Below are positions 17,050-25,444 of a DNA stretch of 52,420 bases, in pieces; positions within the stretch are counted from its first letter, which is position 1; every line of letters begins with the position of its first letter. The DNA is taken from the NCBI GenBank assembly GCA_022827025.1, contig JAJDTT010000240.1:1-52420 (forward strand), in the 5' to 3' direction. Source of the DNA: Acidobacteriota bacterium (lineage in GTDB: Bacteria > Acidobacteriota > UBA6911 > RPQK01 > JAJDTT01). Position numbers and translations under genes: made by a program. The notes under the pieces were generated by a model. It was not told the origin of the DNA. It was given only the letters and a program-made list of their open reading frames with translations, and searched no databases.

Positions 17050-19107
17050 TCACGAATCCTGCCCCGTGTACCTGGACCGCAACTGCCGCCGCAGGATCTT
17101 GTTGGAGGCGGTGCGGGGCATCTGGCGGACCACCTTCACGTCGTGCAACCTGAACAGGGGGTTGAGCCGCTCCGCGATCGCCTGCTGAAAGATCCGCAAG
17201 AGTCCTTCCTCGTCGAGCTCCGGTTCCGGCGTGGCCGGGACGACGTAGACCACCAGCCGGGTCGCGCCTCCACCGGGAGGAGAGACCGCCACCGCCGCCG
17301 TCTCACCGATCCCCGGCACCCGGTTCAAGACTCTTTCGATCTCCGCCGACCCCACCTTGATGCCGCCCAGGTTCATGGTGTCGTCCATTCGGCCCTGAGC
17401 CCGATAGTAACCGTTGTCGAGCCGCTCCATCCGATCCCCATGACGGCGCAGCGGGCCCCCTCCCGGCCCCTGAGGCGTTCCGGCGAAATACTCCCGGTGG
17501 TGGTCCCGGTTCAAGAGGCGCGTGGAGAGACCGATGGAAGGCGGAACGATGAAAATCTCCCCTTGGTCGGACTCGACGCCGCGCCGGTCCCGAATGGTCA
17601 GACTCATCCCCAGAGCCGCCGTCGAGAAGGCTGAGGCGACGGAGGTCTGCACCACGGTGCCCGTAATGTAGGCGCCGCCGATCTCGGTGCCGCCGCAGTA
17701 CTCCACCACCGGCCGGTATCCCGCCCGGGAGGTCAGATAGTGCATATCGCCGGGATTCGAGCATTCGCCCGTGGAAGTGAAGACCCTGACCGAGGACCAG
17801 TCGAGTCCCTCCACGCAGCTTCCGGCCCGCCAGGCCCCGACCAGAGTGGGGACCACCCCCAGGACGTTCACCTTCGCATCCTGCACGAACTCGCAGAATT
17901 GCCTGGACGTGGGAACGCCGTCGTAGAGCGCGATGGTGGCTCCATTGACCAGGGAAGCATAGATCAACCAGGGTCCCATCATCCATCCCAGGCTCGTGGG
18001 CCATGCCACCACGTCGCCCTCCCGAATGTCCTGATGCAAACATCCGTCGGCGGCGCACTTGATAGGGGTCAGGTGGGTGAACGGAATGGCCTTGGGCTCG
18101 CCTGTGGTCCCCGAGGAGAAGAGAATGTTGATGGCGTCGCCGGGATCACACGCCACCGCCCGGAAAGCCTCGTTGTCACTCAGGAAATCGTCCCAAGACA
18201 GGTCTCCCTCCCGGAGCGGCTGGGAGAGGCGTCCCTGAGCCGGCACCACCACCGTTGCCGGCGCGCCAGCCTCCAACATCCTGGTGTAAAGGGGCAGTTC
18301 CCGGGAACCGCGCAGTATCCGGTCCTGGGTGAAGAGGGCCCTGGCTTCTCCGACTCTGAGCCGGGTCCGGACCTCCGGCGCGGAAAAACTCTCGGCTATG
18401 GTCAGCGCCACGCAACCCGCCTTGATGACACCCAGGTAGATGGCCACCGCTTCGACGTTCATGGGCATGTCGATGGCGACCGTGTCGCCCCGGGCCACCC
18501 CCAGGCGGGGCAGCGCGTTGGCGACGCGGTTCGAGAGGGAGTCCAGCCCTTTCCGGGTCAGACTGGAAAGGGGGGTCCCTTCCCTCTGGTAAACGACGGC
18601 CGTTCCCGATCCACGGCCGAAACAGCTCTCGGCAATGTTCAGCCGGGCGCCGGGCAGCCATCTCACCTGTTCCACGCCCGGTGTCGAATCCAGGATTTCG
18701 ACCGGCGGGGTGCGGAACCGGATCCCCAGTTGACGGATCATCAACTCCCAGTACGCGGAGCGGTTCTCTACGGTCCAGGAGTGGAGTTCGGCATACGATG
18801 CCAGACCCAGTTGCTCCTGGATTCGCGCCAGGTTGGTTTTTTTTATGGATTCCGGCGCCGGAACGAAAATCGGCGCCGGGCCCGCGTCGGGCTCGTTGTC
18901 GAACACGGTCCGGTGCAACATTTGGTGGACCGGGAACGGATGAGCCGGACGCAGGAGACCGCTACTCACTCTGCGCCAGCATTCGGCGGAGGAGCAAGTC
19001 CCCAACAGGCGTTTCACTCCCTCCGAGAGCCGCCGGGCTTCCGGAGGTTCCAACCCAAGGGCGACGAGGTCGCCGCTGCGTACCGGTTCGGCGGCGGAAC
19101 TCCTCAC
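17050..19107 (-). CDS. AMP-dependent acyl-activating enzyme (AAE18/acetoacetyl-CoA synthetase-like)
   Basis: A 685-residue ANL-superfamily ligase that should form an acyl-adenylate and then a CoA thioester. The P-loop-like motif is LFSSGTTGEPKAIPFTHL, the core motif TSLGWMMGPWLIYASLV, the hinge region QGRMDDTMNLGGIKVGSAEI, and the C-terminal catalytic Lys lies in RTASNKILRRQL. Length and the long N-terminal part resemble acetoacetyl-CoA synthetase and plant AAE17/18. The start GTG 19107 overlaps the stop of the upstream ABC gene as GTGA, with GAGGAGGAG just before it; the open frame continues to 19578 but that part is the shadow of the ABC gene. The acid substrate is unknown. Confidence 0.88.
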   Translation of the reverse strand: MRSSAAEPVRSGDLVALGLEPPEARRLSEGVKRLLGTCSSAECWRRVSSGLLRPAHPFPVHQMLHRTVFDNEPDAGPAPIFVPAPESIKKTNLARIQEQLGLASYAELHSWTVENRSAYWELMIRQLGIRFRTPPVEILDSTPGVEQVRWLPGARLNIAESCFGRGSGTAVVYQREGTPLSSLTRKGLDSLSNRVANALPRLGVARGDTVAIDMPMNVEAVAIYLGVIKAGCVALTIAESFSAPEVRTRLRVGEARALFTQDRILRGSRELPLYTRMLEAGAPATVVVPAQGRLSQPLREGDLSWDDFLSDNEAFRAVACDPGDAINILFSSGTTGEPKAIPFTHLTPIKCAADGCLHQDIREGDVVAWPTSLGWMMGPWLIYASLVNGATIALYDGVPTSRQFCEFVQDAKVNVLGVVPTLVGAWRAGSCVEGLDWSSVRVFTSTGECSNPGDMHYLTSRAGYRPVVEYCGGTEIGGAYITGTVVQTSVASAFSTAALGMSLTIRDRRGVESDQGEIFIVPPSIGLSTRLLNRDHHREYFAGTPQGPGGGPLRRHGDRMERLDNGYYRAQGRMDDTMNLGGIKVGSAEIERVLNRVPGIGETAAVAVSPPGGGATRLVVYVVPATPEPELDEEGLLRIFQQAIAERLNPLFRLHDVKVVRQMPRTASNKILRRQLRSRYTGQDS

Positions 19108-20303
19108 TCCCCACTCCTCCTCGTCTCTGTTTCCTGTCCCCGCCCCCATTCCACTGCCAGCCGCAGAAGACCCGAATCGGAACCGCCGTGGGTCACGGCG
19201 AAGGGTTCCTTCTTCTCGGCCAGGTCGTAGGACTGGAGACCGGCGGTGTCGGTGGCCACGACGTTGAAGTAGTACCGGCCTTCCAACAGCGCCAGGCGGG
19301 GAAAAACCACCCGGGCGTGGTACTCGCCGGGACCGGCTTCCCGGAGCGGGACGCCGTCGAACACGGTGCTGGTGACGTAGACGACAACTCCGTCGTCCCG
19401 CACCACGGCGACCCCCAGGCCGGGAGTCCCGCGAAACTCGGGGAGAAAGCGGGCCGACACGTCCAACTCCAGGCTCTCGCCGGTCCGGAAAGGCCCGGTC
19501 CGGGGACGTTCGAGCCTGACCTCCTCGACCCAGCAGATCTTTCGAGAACCGGCCTCGCGGGCCTGGAGCGGGTCCCATTCCCGGCTCCCGGTCCGGCAGA
19601 AATCACGGTACCGCCCCACCACGTCGCGGCTTGAGCCCATGGCTTGGACCCGCCCGCGATGCAGCCACAGGGCCCTGGAACAGAAGGTCTCGACCTGATG
19701 GAGGGCGTGGGAGCACAAGACGGCGGTGCAGCCTCGGTCCCGGAGGTCCTGGATTCGATTCAGGCACCTGCTCTGGAACTCGCCGTCGCCCACGGCCAGG
19801 ACCTCATCCAGGATCAGGACATCCGGCTCGAAATCGGTCGCCAGGGAGAAGGCAAGGCGCAGCATCATGCCTGCGGAGTAGGTCTTGAGCGGCCGATCGA
19901 TCTCGTCGCCCAGGCCACTGAATTCGATGATCCCGGACTCGCGGCGGACGATCTCCTCCCTGGAAAAACCGGCCAGCGCGCCCCCGAAGTAGAGGTTTCG
20001 CCTTCCCGTGAACTCCGGATCGAAACCGACGCCCAATTCCAGAAGCGCCGCCACCCGGCCCCGGACCTGGACATCTCCGCTGGTGGGAGCGCAGGTACCG
20101 GCCAAGATCTTGAGCAGCGTCGTCTTCCCCGCCCCGTTGTTGCCGACGATGCCGAAACTTTCGCCGCGCCGGACCTGAAAGTCGACCGATTTCAGGGCCG
20201 CGAAGCGCCGATGGGAAGGTCTCCCGGAACCGAGCTCCCGCAACAGGGCAAATGGGCCCGGATAGGACTTGTAGACCTTGCTGATCTGAAGGGCCCGGAT
20301 CAC
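19104..20303 (-). CDS. Wzt/TagH-like ABC transporter ATPase
   Basis: A 399-residue ATPase of the class that drives export of polysaccharides such as O-antigen or teichoic acid. Walker A is GNNGAGKTT (54-62), the signature is the degenerate YSAGM (142-146) typical of Wzt/TagH, and Walker B is DVLILDEVLAVGD. Residues about 250-390 form a beta-rich C-terminal domain like Wzt_C, which in relatives binds the polysaccharide end. No permease gene is in the window, so the partner is elsewhere. The start is GTG with TATACT exactly 6 bases upstream and no Shine-Dalgarno; the stop overlaps the next gene by 4 bases. Confidence 0.9.
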   Translation of the reverse strand: MIRALQISKVYKSYPGPFALLRELGSGRPSHRRFAALKSVDFQVRRGESFGIVGNNGAGKTTLLKILAGTCAPTSGDVQVRGRVAALLELGVGFDPEFTGRRNLYFGGALAGFSREEIVRRESGIIEFSGLGDEIDRPLKTYSAGMMLRLAFSLATDFEPDVLILDEVLAVGDGEFQSRCLNRIQDLRDRGCTAVLCSHALHQVETFCSRALWLHRGRVQAMGSSRDVVGRYRDFCRTGSREWDPLQAREAGSRKICWVEEVRLERPRTGPFRTGESLELDVSARFLPEFRGTPGLGVAVVRDDGVVVYVTSTVFDGVPLREAGPGEYHARVVFPRLALLEGRYYFNVVATDTAGLQSYDLAEKKEPFAVTHGGSDSGLLRLAVEWGRGQETETRRSGE

Positions 20304-20309
20304 GTCGGG

Positions 20310-20315
20310 AGTATA
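20310..20315 (-). promoter_or_regulatory. Extended -10 box of the ABC ATPase gene
   Basis: TGATATACT on the minus strand is a TGn-extended -10 box. Its TATACT ends 6 bases before the GTG start, so a transcript from it would be leaderless. The gene could still also be reached from the upstream operon. Confidence 0.5.
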
Positions 20316-20344
20316 TCAGCCGCTGCCAAGATTCCCGGAACCGG

Positions 20345-21607
20345 CTACTTCTTCCTCAGATCCAGGCAGATCAGGCGAATTTCGTTGCGCAGATAGAGAA
20401 GTCCGCGGGAGAGAACCGGTGGAGCCCAGCAGGGATAGGTCAGAACCCGGGCTCGTGCCTTCTCCCGATAAGAGTCCGGACTCAGTTCCACCAGGGCCAG
20501 GTCTCCCCGCTCCCCCAGGAGAATGAGCCGGCCCTCGGCCAGGACAAAACCGGACCGGCCCAGGTCCCGAGGCGATTTCCAGCGAACCGCACCCGTCAGG
20601 AACTCGATGCAACGCAGGTTGGCCTGTCCCTCGTGCCGGCCGTCCACGCCATACAGGTATCCGTCCCGGTAGAGACTCGTGGCCCAGTGGTTCTGCATCG
20701 CCATCCGGTCCCGCCAGACTTCCGCCGGACCCTGCGGGCCCAGCTCCAACAGAACGGCTCCCGTATTGTAAGTCGCCGAGAGAAAGACGTGGTTGCCCAC
20801 CACGACCGGGGTGGCGGCATTGACCGATTCATGGCTGCGGGAGCGGAAAGGATAGCGGTACAGTTCCCGGCCGTCCGCCGCGTCCACCGCCAGGAAGCCC
20901 CCCCGGGTCAGGAACATGGCGGCTCGCCGGCCGTCCAGGTCGACGACGGCCGGCGTCGAGTAGCTCGCCTCGTCATCGCCGGTCTTCCAGACGGTCACTC
21001 CCGAATGCTTGTCCACCGCCAGGACACCCGCGCCGTCGCCGCCCGCGTTCACCAGGATGCGGGTCCCTTCGACGACGGGAGCCGAACCGACGCCGAAAAA
21101 GTTCTGGGGGACGCGATAGTCCCGGTTGATCCACCGCTGCCAGACGATTCGGCCGGTGGAAAAATCCAGACAGGTGAGCTTTCCCTCGGCCCCGAAGGTG
21201 TAGACGCGGTCTCCGTCGATGGTTGGGGAGGACCGGGGGCCGTTGTTGTAACCGTAACGATCCCGGTAGCGAGTCGGATATGCCTGTTTCCAGATGGGAT
21301 GCCCCGTCCCGGCTTCGAGACACTCGACGACCTCCTCGCCCCGAATCCGGTGAAATACGACGATGCGCCCGCCAGAGGTCACCGGCGGACTGAAAGAGCG
21401 CCCCAGGCTCCGTTCCCAGACCAGCGGCGGACCTTCTTCGGACCAGCCTTCCAGCAAACCGGTCTCGCTTGAGCTGCCGTCTCCCCGGGGACCCAGGAAG
21501 CGGGGCCAATCCTCTCCTCCATCCTGGGCCGGCAGCGGCAGGTGAACCTGAAGCCCCAGCAATAGCGGGAAGAGCCACCCGGGCGCGCAAGCGAGAGATC
21601 CGCGCAT
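20345..21607 (-). CDS. PQQ-type beta-propeller protein
   Basis: A 420-residue secreted protein with PQQ-like WD-type repeats. A signal peptide (about 1-27) precedes DWPRFLGPRGDGSS, the usual opening of outer beta-propeller proteins in this family. Repeats follow with motifs such as PSPTIDGDRVYTFGAEGKL, VLAVDKHSGVTVWKTGDDE and FLAVDAADGRELYRYPF. No methanol-dehydrogenase residues are seen, so it is likely a binding or scaffold propeller and not a PQQ dehydrogenase. I chose ATG 21607, preceded by GGAAAGGA; the frame runs on to 21754 only as overlap with the upstream gene, which ends 4 bases away. Confidence 0.88.
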   Translation of the reverse strand: MRGSLACAPGWLFPLLLGLQVHLPLPAQDGGEDWPRFLGPRGDGSSSETGLLEGWSEEGPPLVWERSLGRSFSPPVTSGGRIVVFHRIRGEEVVECLEAGTGHPIWKQAYPTRYRDRYGYNNGPRSSPTIDGDRVYTFGAEGKLTCLDFSTGRIVWQRWINRDYRVPQNFFGVGSAPVVEGTRILVNAGGDGAGVLAVDKHSGVTVWKTGDDEASYSTPAVVDLDGRRAAMFLTRGGFLAVDAADGRELYRYPFRSRSHESVNAATPVVVGNHVFLSATYNTGAVLLELGPQGPAEVWRDRMAMQNHWATSLYRDGYLYGVDGRHEGQANLRCIEFLTGAVRWKSPRDLGRSGFVLAEGRLILLGERGDLALVELSPDSYREKARARVLTYPCWAPPVLSRGLLYLRNEIRLICLDLRKK

Positions 21608-21611
21608 TTTT

Positions 21612-23141
21612 TTATTCCTTTCCGGCAGGGAAACGCCCCGCCGCGGCGGCGGACGACAGGCCGTGCACCCGAATCGAAGCCATCGTCCCGTTTCCCGCGT
21701 GATCGACAGCCTCCACTCGAATTCGGTTCTCTCCCTCCCGGAGCCGCAGGTCACAATTGAATTCCGTGTCCCAAGACCGGATCGGCGTTCCGTTGCAAGT
21801 CACTTGGGCGACTCCGGAGACGGCGTCCCGGACCATCCCCGTCAGCCTCATCCCCCCCTCTTCCAGCCGGGACCCGGTCTTGGGCCACGTCACCTCGACG
21901 GACGGGGGTTGCTTGTCCAGCTTGACTTCCAGATCCAGGGACGTGCTGTTTCCCGCCCGATCGACGGCCATGCCCCTGAGGCGGCGACCCGGCCCTTCGG
22001 TGGTGACTTGCAGGTCGGGAGTTACGCTGAACAACCCGGCCAGGTTGTCCCGCGCCTTGAACGAAACGGTCACGTCCGAATTGTGCCAGCCGCGGCGGTT
22101 CGGCGGGGGAGTGGTCTCGGCCTGGAGGACGGGCGGCGTGCCGTCCACCATGACGGTTCCGGTGATGGGAAACGACGCGGCCCGGTACTCGCCCGGCTTG
22201 CGCACGGGAATCCTGCCCCGGCGCCGGTCGAACACCGTGAGTCTCGTGAGCTGACCGAAGGCCAGGTAGGGGTAGCTCCCGTCGGGCACGAGGCGTCCGG
22301 TTCCGTCCTTGCCGTCCCACGGACGATTGTTCAGGATCCGGATCACCTCGCCGCTGGCCGGATCCTGGATGACGCGGACATAGTCCAGCGAATAGTGTCC
22401 CCGGGCCAGGATCTTGAAGGTGATGGACAGGGTGCTGGTGGCCAGTTCCGGAGAAAACGGATCGGGAGAGTCGCGGAAGGCAATGACCGCCAGGCTCTGC
22501 CGGCGCACCGCCCGCTGCGACGCTTCCCAAGCCTTCTTCAGGGCATCCATGGCCTTCCGGGAATTGTCGTGCTGCCCGGCTTTTTCCAATTCCCGAAAGG
22601 CTCTTTCCACCCGCCATTCGTCCGCCAGACCGATGGCGCTCAACCGCTGGGCCGCTTCGATGGAGGCCCGTGCGATCTCCGTCTGAGCCTCGAGGAGGTT
22701 CCTTGCCACCTGCTGGAAGACCGACTGCGCCTCGCGGTTCCCGCGCACCGAATTGATGCCCCGCTGGAGCCGCCGCAGCGCCCGTTTGTTGTACTTGAAG
22801 ACCCTCTTCCCGTCGGGATACGAACGGATCTGGCTTCCATCGAGATAAAGGCTCTCTCCCTTGTGGGCCAGGCTTTCGGAGATGGCCTCCACGATGTCGT
22901 CCACCGAACGCTTGACGCGGCGGTTGGAGCCGGGAAGCTGCCGGAGTTGGAGAATCGCCTCGCGCAAGAGCTCCTGAGGCGACGGACGGGACTCGGTGCC
23001 GGAGGCTGGGGACAGGTCAAGTCGCGGCGCGGCCACCGAACCGGCGTTGGCGGCCGGCTCTTGACCCAAAGCGGTTTCCGCCGAAACCAGGAGAGGAGCC
23101 AGAAGCAGCCAAGCCGCCCACCTGCCCGCACGCTGCTCCAT
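21612..23141 (-). CDS. Secreted protein with FlgD-Ig-like and Ig-like domains, function unknown
   Basis: A 509-residue protein I cannot assign to a known function. It has a signal peptide, a helical, charged N-terminal half (about 60-210), then PDPFSPELATSTLSITF and PWDGKDGTGRLVPDGSYPY, which together look like a FlgD-type Ig domain. Two further Ig-like units follow, marked by DNLAGLFSV / VDRAGNSTS and by DAVSGVAQVTCNG / LREGENRIRVEAVDHAGN. This suggests an extracellular or periplasmic structural or binding role. ATG 23141 has GGAG 6 bases before it; GTG 23153 is the other option. It heads the minus-strand run and abuts the PQQ-propeller gene. Confidence 0.75.
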   Translation of the reverse strand: MEQRAGRWAAWLLLAPLLVSAETALGQEPAANAGSVAAPRLDLSPASGTESRPSPQELLREAILQLRQLPGSNRRVKRSVDDIVEAISESLAHKGESLYLDGSQIRSYPDGKRVFKYNKRALRRLQRGINSVRGNREAQSVFQQVARNLLEAQTEIARASIEAAQRLSAIGLADEWRVERAFRELEKAGQHDNSRKAMDALKKAWEASQRAVRRQSLAVIAFRDSPDPFSPELATSTLSITFKILARGHYSLDYVRVIQDPASGEVIRILNNRPWDGKDGTGRLVPDGSYPYLAFGQLTRLTVFDRRRGRIPVRKPGEYRAASFPITGTVMVDGTPPVLQAETTPPPNRRGWHNSDVTVSFKARDNLAGLFSVTPDLQVTTEGPGRRLRGMAVDRAGNSTSLDLEVKLDKQPPSVEVTWPKTGSRLEEGGMRLTGMVRDAVSGVAQVTCNGTPIRSWDTEFNCDLRLREGENRIRVEAVDHAGNGTMASIRVHGLSSAAAAGRFPAGKE

Positions 23142-23287
23142 CTCCGACTCCACGACTCGCGAACCGCCCGACGAGACGCAGCATGTGCGTCCCAGGCGTG
23201 GTTCATCAGGTTAGCCCTACCCGTAACAGTTTGCCAGAGCGCAACCCGCCCCGCCGGACCAACGGGCGCCGCCCCGGTCCCGGCGCT

Positions 23288-23318
23288 GCGTGAGACTTTC
23301 GCCGCAGGCTGTTAAGAT
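23288..23318 (+). promoter_or_regulatory. Repeated extended -10 promoter-like motif upstream of Gfo/Idh gene
   Basis: GAGACTTTCGCCGCAG is followed by GCTGTTAAGAT, in which TGTTAAGAT is a TGn-extended -10 box. Close copies lie at 29122-29150, 39904-39932 and 40079-40110. The start codon is 36 bases beyond the -10, and GCGAGGTGAG acts as Shine-Dalgarno. Confidence 0.55.
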
Positions 23319-23354
23319 CGGCATCATCCCCAACCTGTTCTGCGAGGTGAGACT

Positions 23355-24458
23355 ATGAGTGAAAAATACCGGGTCGCGGTCATCGGCCGGACCAACCGAG
23401 GCAACTATGGGCACGGGCTGGACACCGTCTGGCCGGCGGTGGACCGGGCGGAGCTGGTCGCCGTCGCCGATGAGGACGAAAAGGGTCTCAAGGAAGCGAC
23501 TGAGCGGCTGGGCGTCAAGGCCGGCTACTCGGACTACCGGGAGATGCTGCGGCAGGAACGGCCTCAGATCGTGAGCGTCGCGCCCCGGTGGTTGGACTGC
23601 CACCACGACATGGTGTTGGCCTGCGCCGAGTACGGAGCCAGCATCTTCCTGGAAAAACCGATGTGCCGGACCCTGGCCGAGGCGGACGCCATGGTGTTGG
23701 CCTGCGAGCGTTCCCACGTCAAGCTGGCCATCGCCCACCAGACCCGTTACAGCCCCAAGATCCAGGTGATCAAGGACCTGATCGCCGGGGGGCGCCTGGG
23801 CCGGGTGCTGGAATTCTGCGGCCGCGGCAAGGAGGACCGCCGAGGGGGCGGCGAGGACCTGTGGGTCCTGGGGACGCACATCTTCGACCTGATGCGTATT
23901 TTCGGGGGAAACGCCCTCTGGTGCTACGCCCGGGTCACCCAAGACGGACGCCCGGTGACCCGCGCCGACGTGGTCGACGGCGCCGAAGGCATCGGCGCAT
24001 TGGCCGGAGACCGGGTGGAGGCCATGTACGGCATGGAGAACGGAGCGGGCGCCTATTTTTCGAGCCACCGGAACGCAGCCGGCCGGCCGACCCGTTTCGG
24101 GCTCACGATCCGGGGATCCAAGGGACTGCTCGAGACGTACACCGGTTCCGTTCCGGACGTGCACCTGCTGGAAGACTCTGCCTGGTCGCCGGGCCGGACC
24201 GGCTCCAAGTGGATCGGCGTGAGCACCGCTGGAGTCGGAAAGCCGGAACCGCTGGAAAAGGGCCGTGCTCACCAGGGGAACATCTGGATCTGTGAAGATC
24301 TGATCCGGGCGATCGAGGAGGATCGAGACCCGATCGGCAGCGTCTACGACGCCCGCGGAGCCACCGAGATGATCGTCGCGGCCTTCGAGTCCCATCGCCA
24401 GGGAGGTCCCGTCAAACTGCCCTTGGAAAACCGGGAGAACCCCCTGCTTTCCCTATGA
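23355..24458 (+). CDS. Gfo/Idh/MocA family oxidoreductase
   Basis: A 367-residue NAD(P)-dependent oxidoreductase, probably acting on a sugar, inositol or related polyol. The Rossmann start YRVAVIGRTNRGNYGHG deviates from the usual GxGxxG. The conserved EKP motif appears in FLEKPMCRTLAEA, and the second domain carries GEDLWVLGTHIFDLMRIFG with the family His. No sugar-transport or catabolic partner is adjacent. ATG 23355 has a clear Shine-Dalgarno. Its stop overlaps the pyrF start as ATGA, so the two are translationally coupled although no pathway link is evident. Confidence 0.9.
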   Translation: MSEKYRVAVIGRTNRGNYGHGLDTVWPAVDRAELVAVADEDEKGLKEATERLGVKAGYSDYREMLRQERPQIVSVAPRWLDCHHDMVLACAEYGASIFLEKPMCRTLAEADAMVLACERSHVKLAIAHQTRYSPKIQVIKDLIAGGRLGRVLEFCGRGKEDRRGGGEDLWVLGTHIFDLMRIFGGNALWCYARVTQDGRPVTRADVVDGAEGIGALAGDRVEAMYGMENGAGAYFSSHRNAAGRPTRFGLTIRGSKGLLETYTGSVPDVHLLEDSAWSPGRTGSKWIGVSTAGVGKPEPLEKGRAHQGNIWICEDLIRAIEEDRDPIGSVYDARGATEMIVAAFESHRQGGPVKLPLENRENPLLSL

Positions 24459-25207
24459 GCGCCGGCGCTTCGGAGAGGCGGCTCATTTTCGCCCTGGATG
24501 TGGCCAGCCGGGCCGAAGCGGAGACCCTGGTCGCCAAATTGCGGCCTTCCGTCGGCTTCTTCAAGGTGGGCCTCGAACTCTTCGTTTCCGAAGGGCCCGA
24601 ACTGGTGCGGTGGCTGGTCGGGGAGGGACTGGACGTTTTCCTGGACCTCAAGCTGTACGACATCCCGGCCACCATGCGCCGTTCCGTCGCCGCGGCCTCT
24701 CGGTTGGGCGCCCGCTTCATCACCATTCACGACGCGGGAGCCGGAGCGGCGGCCGCCCGGGAGGGAACAGACGATTCCCGGCTGCAGGTCCTCTGCGTCA
24801 CCCTGCTCACCAGTGTGGATGCCCGCGACCTGCGAGACAACGTGGGGATGGGTTCGGGAGGACGGTTCCGGGACTTGGACGAATACGTCGGCTGGAGGGC
24901 CCGGACCGCGGTCTCCAACGGCTGCGACGGACTGATCTGCTCCGGCCAGAATGCGCGCAGGCTGCGCCGGGAGTTGGGCCCGGGACCGATCCTGGTCTGC
25001 CCCGGCATCCGGCTCGGCGGGGACCGGCTCGACGACCAGAAACGGGTGGTCACTCCCTATCGCGCGGTCCGGGACGGCGCCGACTACCTGGTGGTGGGAC
25101 GGCCCATCCGCGACGCCGCCGACCCCCTGGCGCAAGCCCGGAAAATCCTGGCCGAGATCGACCGCGGCCTCCAGGACCGAAAGTCTACGCTTGGGTCCGG
25201 CGTCTAA
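24455..25207 (+). CDS. pyrF: Orotidine 5'-phosphate decarboxylase
   Basis: A 250-residue enzyme that converts OMP to UMP, the last step of de novo pyrimidine synthesis. The substrate-binding region FFKVGLELF and the catalytic block DVFLDLKLYDIPATM contain the Asp-Lys-x-x-Asp charge network. PGIRLGGDRLDDQKRV and DYLVVGRPI are the phosphate-binding loops near the C-terminus. Length is normal for the group I bacterial form. It overlaps the oxidoreductase by 4 bases. No other pyr gene is in the window. Confidence 0.95.
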   Translation: MSAGASERRLIFALDVASRAEAETLVAKLRPSVGFFKVGLELFVSEGPELVRWLVGEGLDVFLDLKLYDIPATMRRSVAAASRLGARFITIHDAGAGAAAAREGTDDSRLQVLCVTLLTSVDARDLRDNVGMGSGGRFRDLDEYVGWRARTAVSNGCDGLICSGQNARRLRRELGPGPILVCPGIRLGGDRLDDQKRVVTPYRAVRDGADYLVVGRPIRDAADPLAQARKILAEIDRGLQDRKSTLGSGV

Positions 25208-25444
25208 CCGATTCGCGTCCCCCTGGGATCGAGTTAAGGGGTGCGGCACCGAGCAAATCGGTCAAGGCCGCCAGCGTCAAGTTGTAGGGAGACGCTACTA
25301 TGCCCTGCCGCTGCCGGCGAGTTGGGTGTCAGGCAAGATGTCAAGTTATTGGGAGCATTCAGCATAACCATTTGTAATTCCATCACTTAGCTTGTCAAAC
25401 AAGCTGTCGCAATACGTGTCAGTCAAATATGGAACACCGGAATC
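25208..25444. other. Lower-GC intergenic stretch with a perfect hairpin
   Basis: This gap marks the left edge of a lower-GC patch. GTCAAGTT followed by GGGAG occurs twice (about 25276-25290 and 25340-25354). The hairpin at 25389-25405 lies 40 bases before the small ORF at 25445. A 25-codon Cys-rich frame at 25300-25377, preceded by AGGGAG, is noted but not called a gene. Confidence 0.45.
25389..25405. repeat. Perfect inverted repeat upstream of NYN module
   Basis: AGCTTGT (25389-25395), loop CAA, ACAAGCT (25399-25405). It is a perfect 7-base stem just before the small ORF and the NYN gene. It could be an operator or a small transcript hairpin; there is no T-run for a terminator. Confidence 0.5.

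Noticed and set aside
19108-19578. Upstream extension of the acyl-activating enzyme
   Set aside because: It lies wholly within the ABC ATPase gene in another frame; a GTGA overlap with a Shine-Dalgarno marks the real start at 19107.
25300-25377. A 25-codon Cys-rich frame with AGGGAG before the ATG
   Set aside because: Four Cys residues and a plausible Shine-Dalgarno are interesting, but there is no overlap, homologue or conservation to support it.
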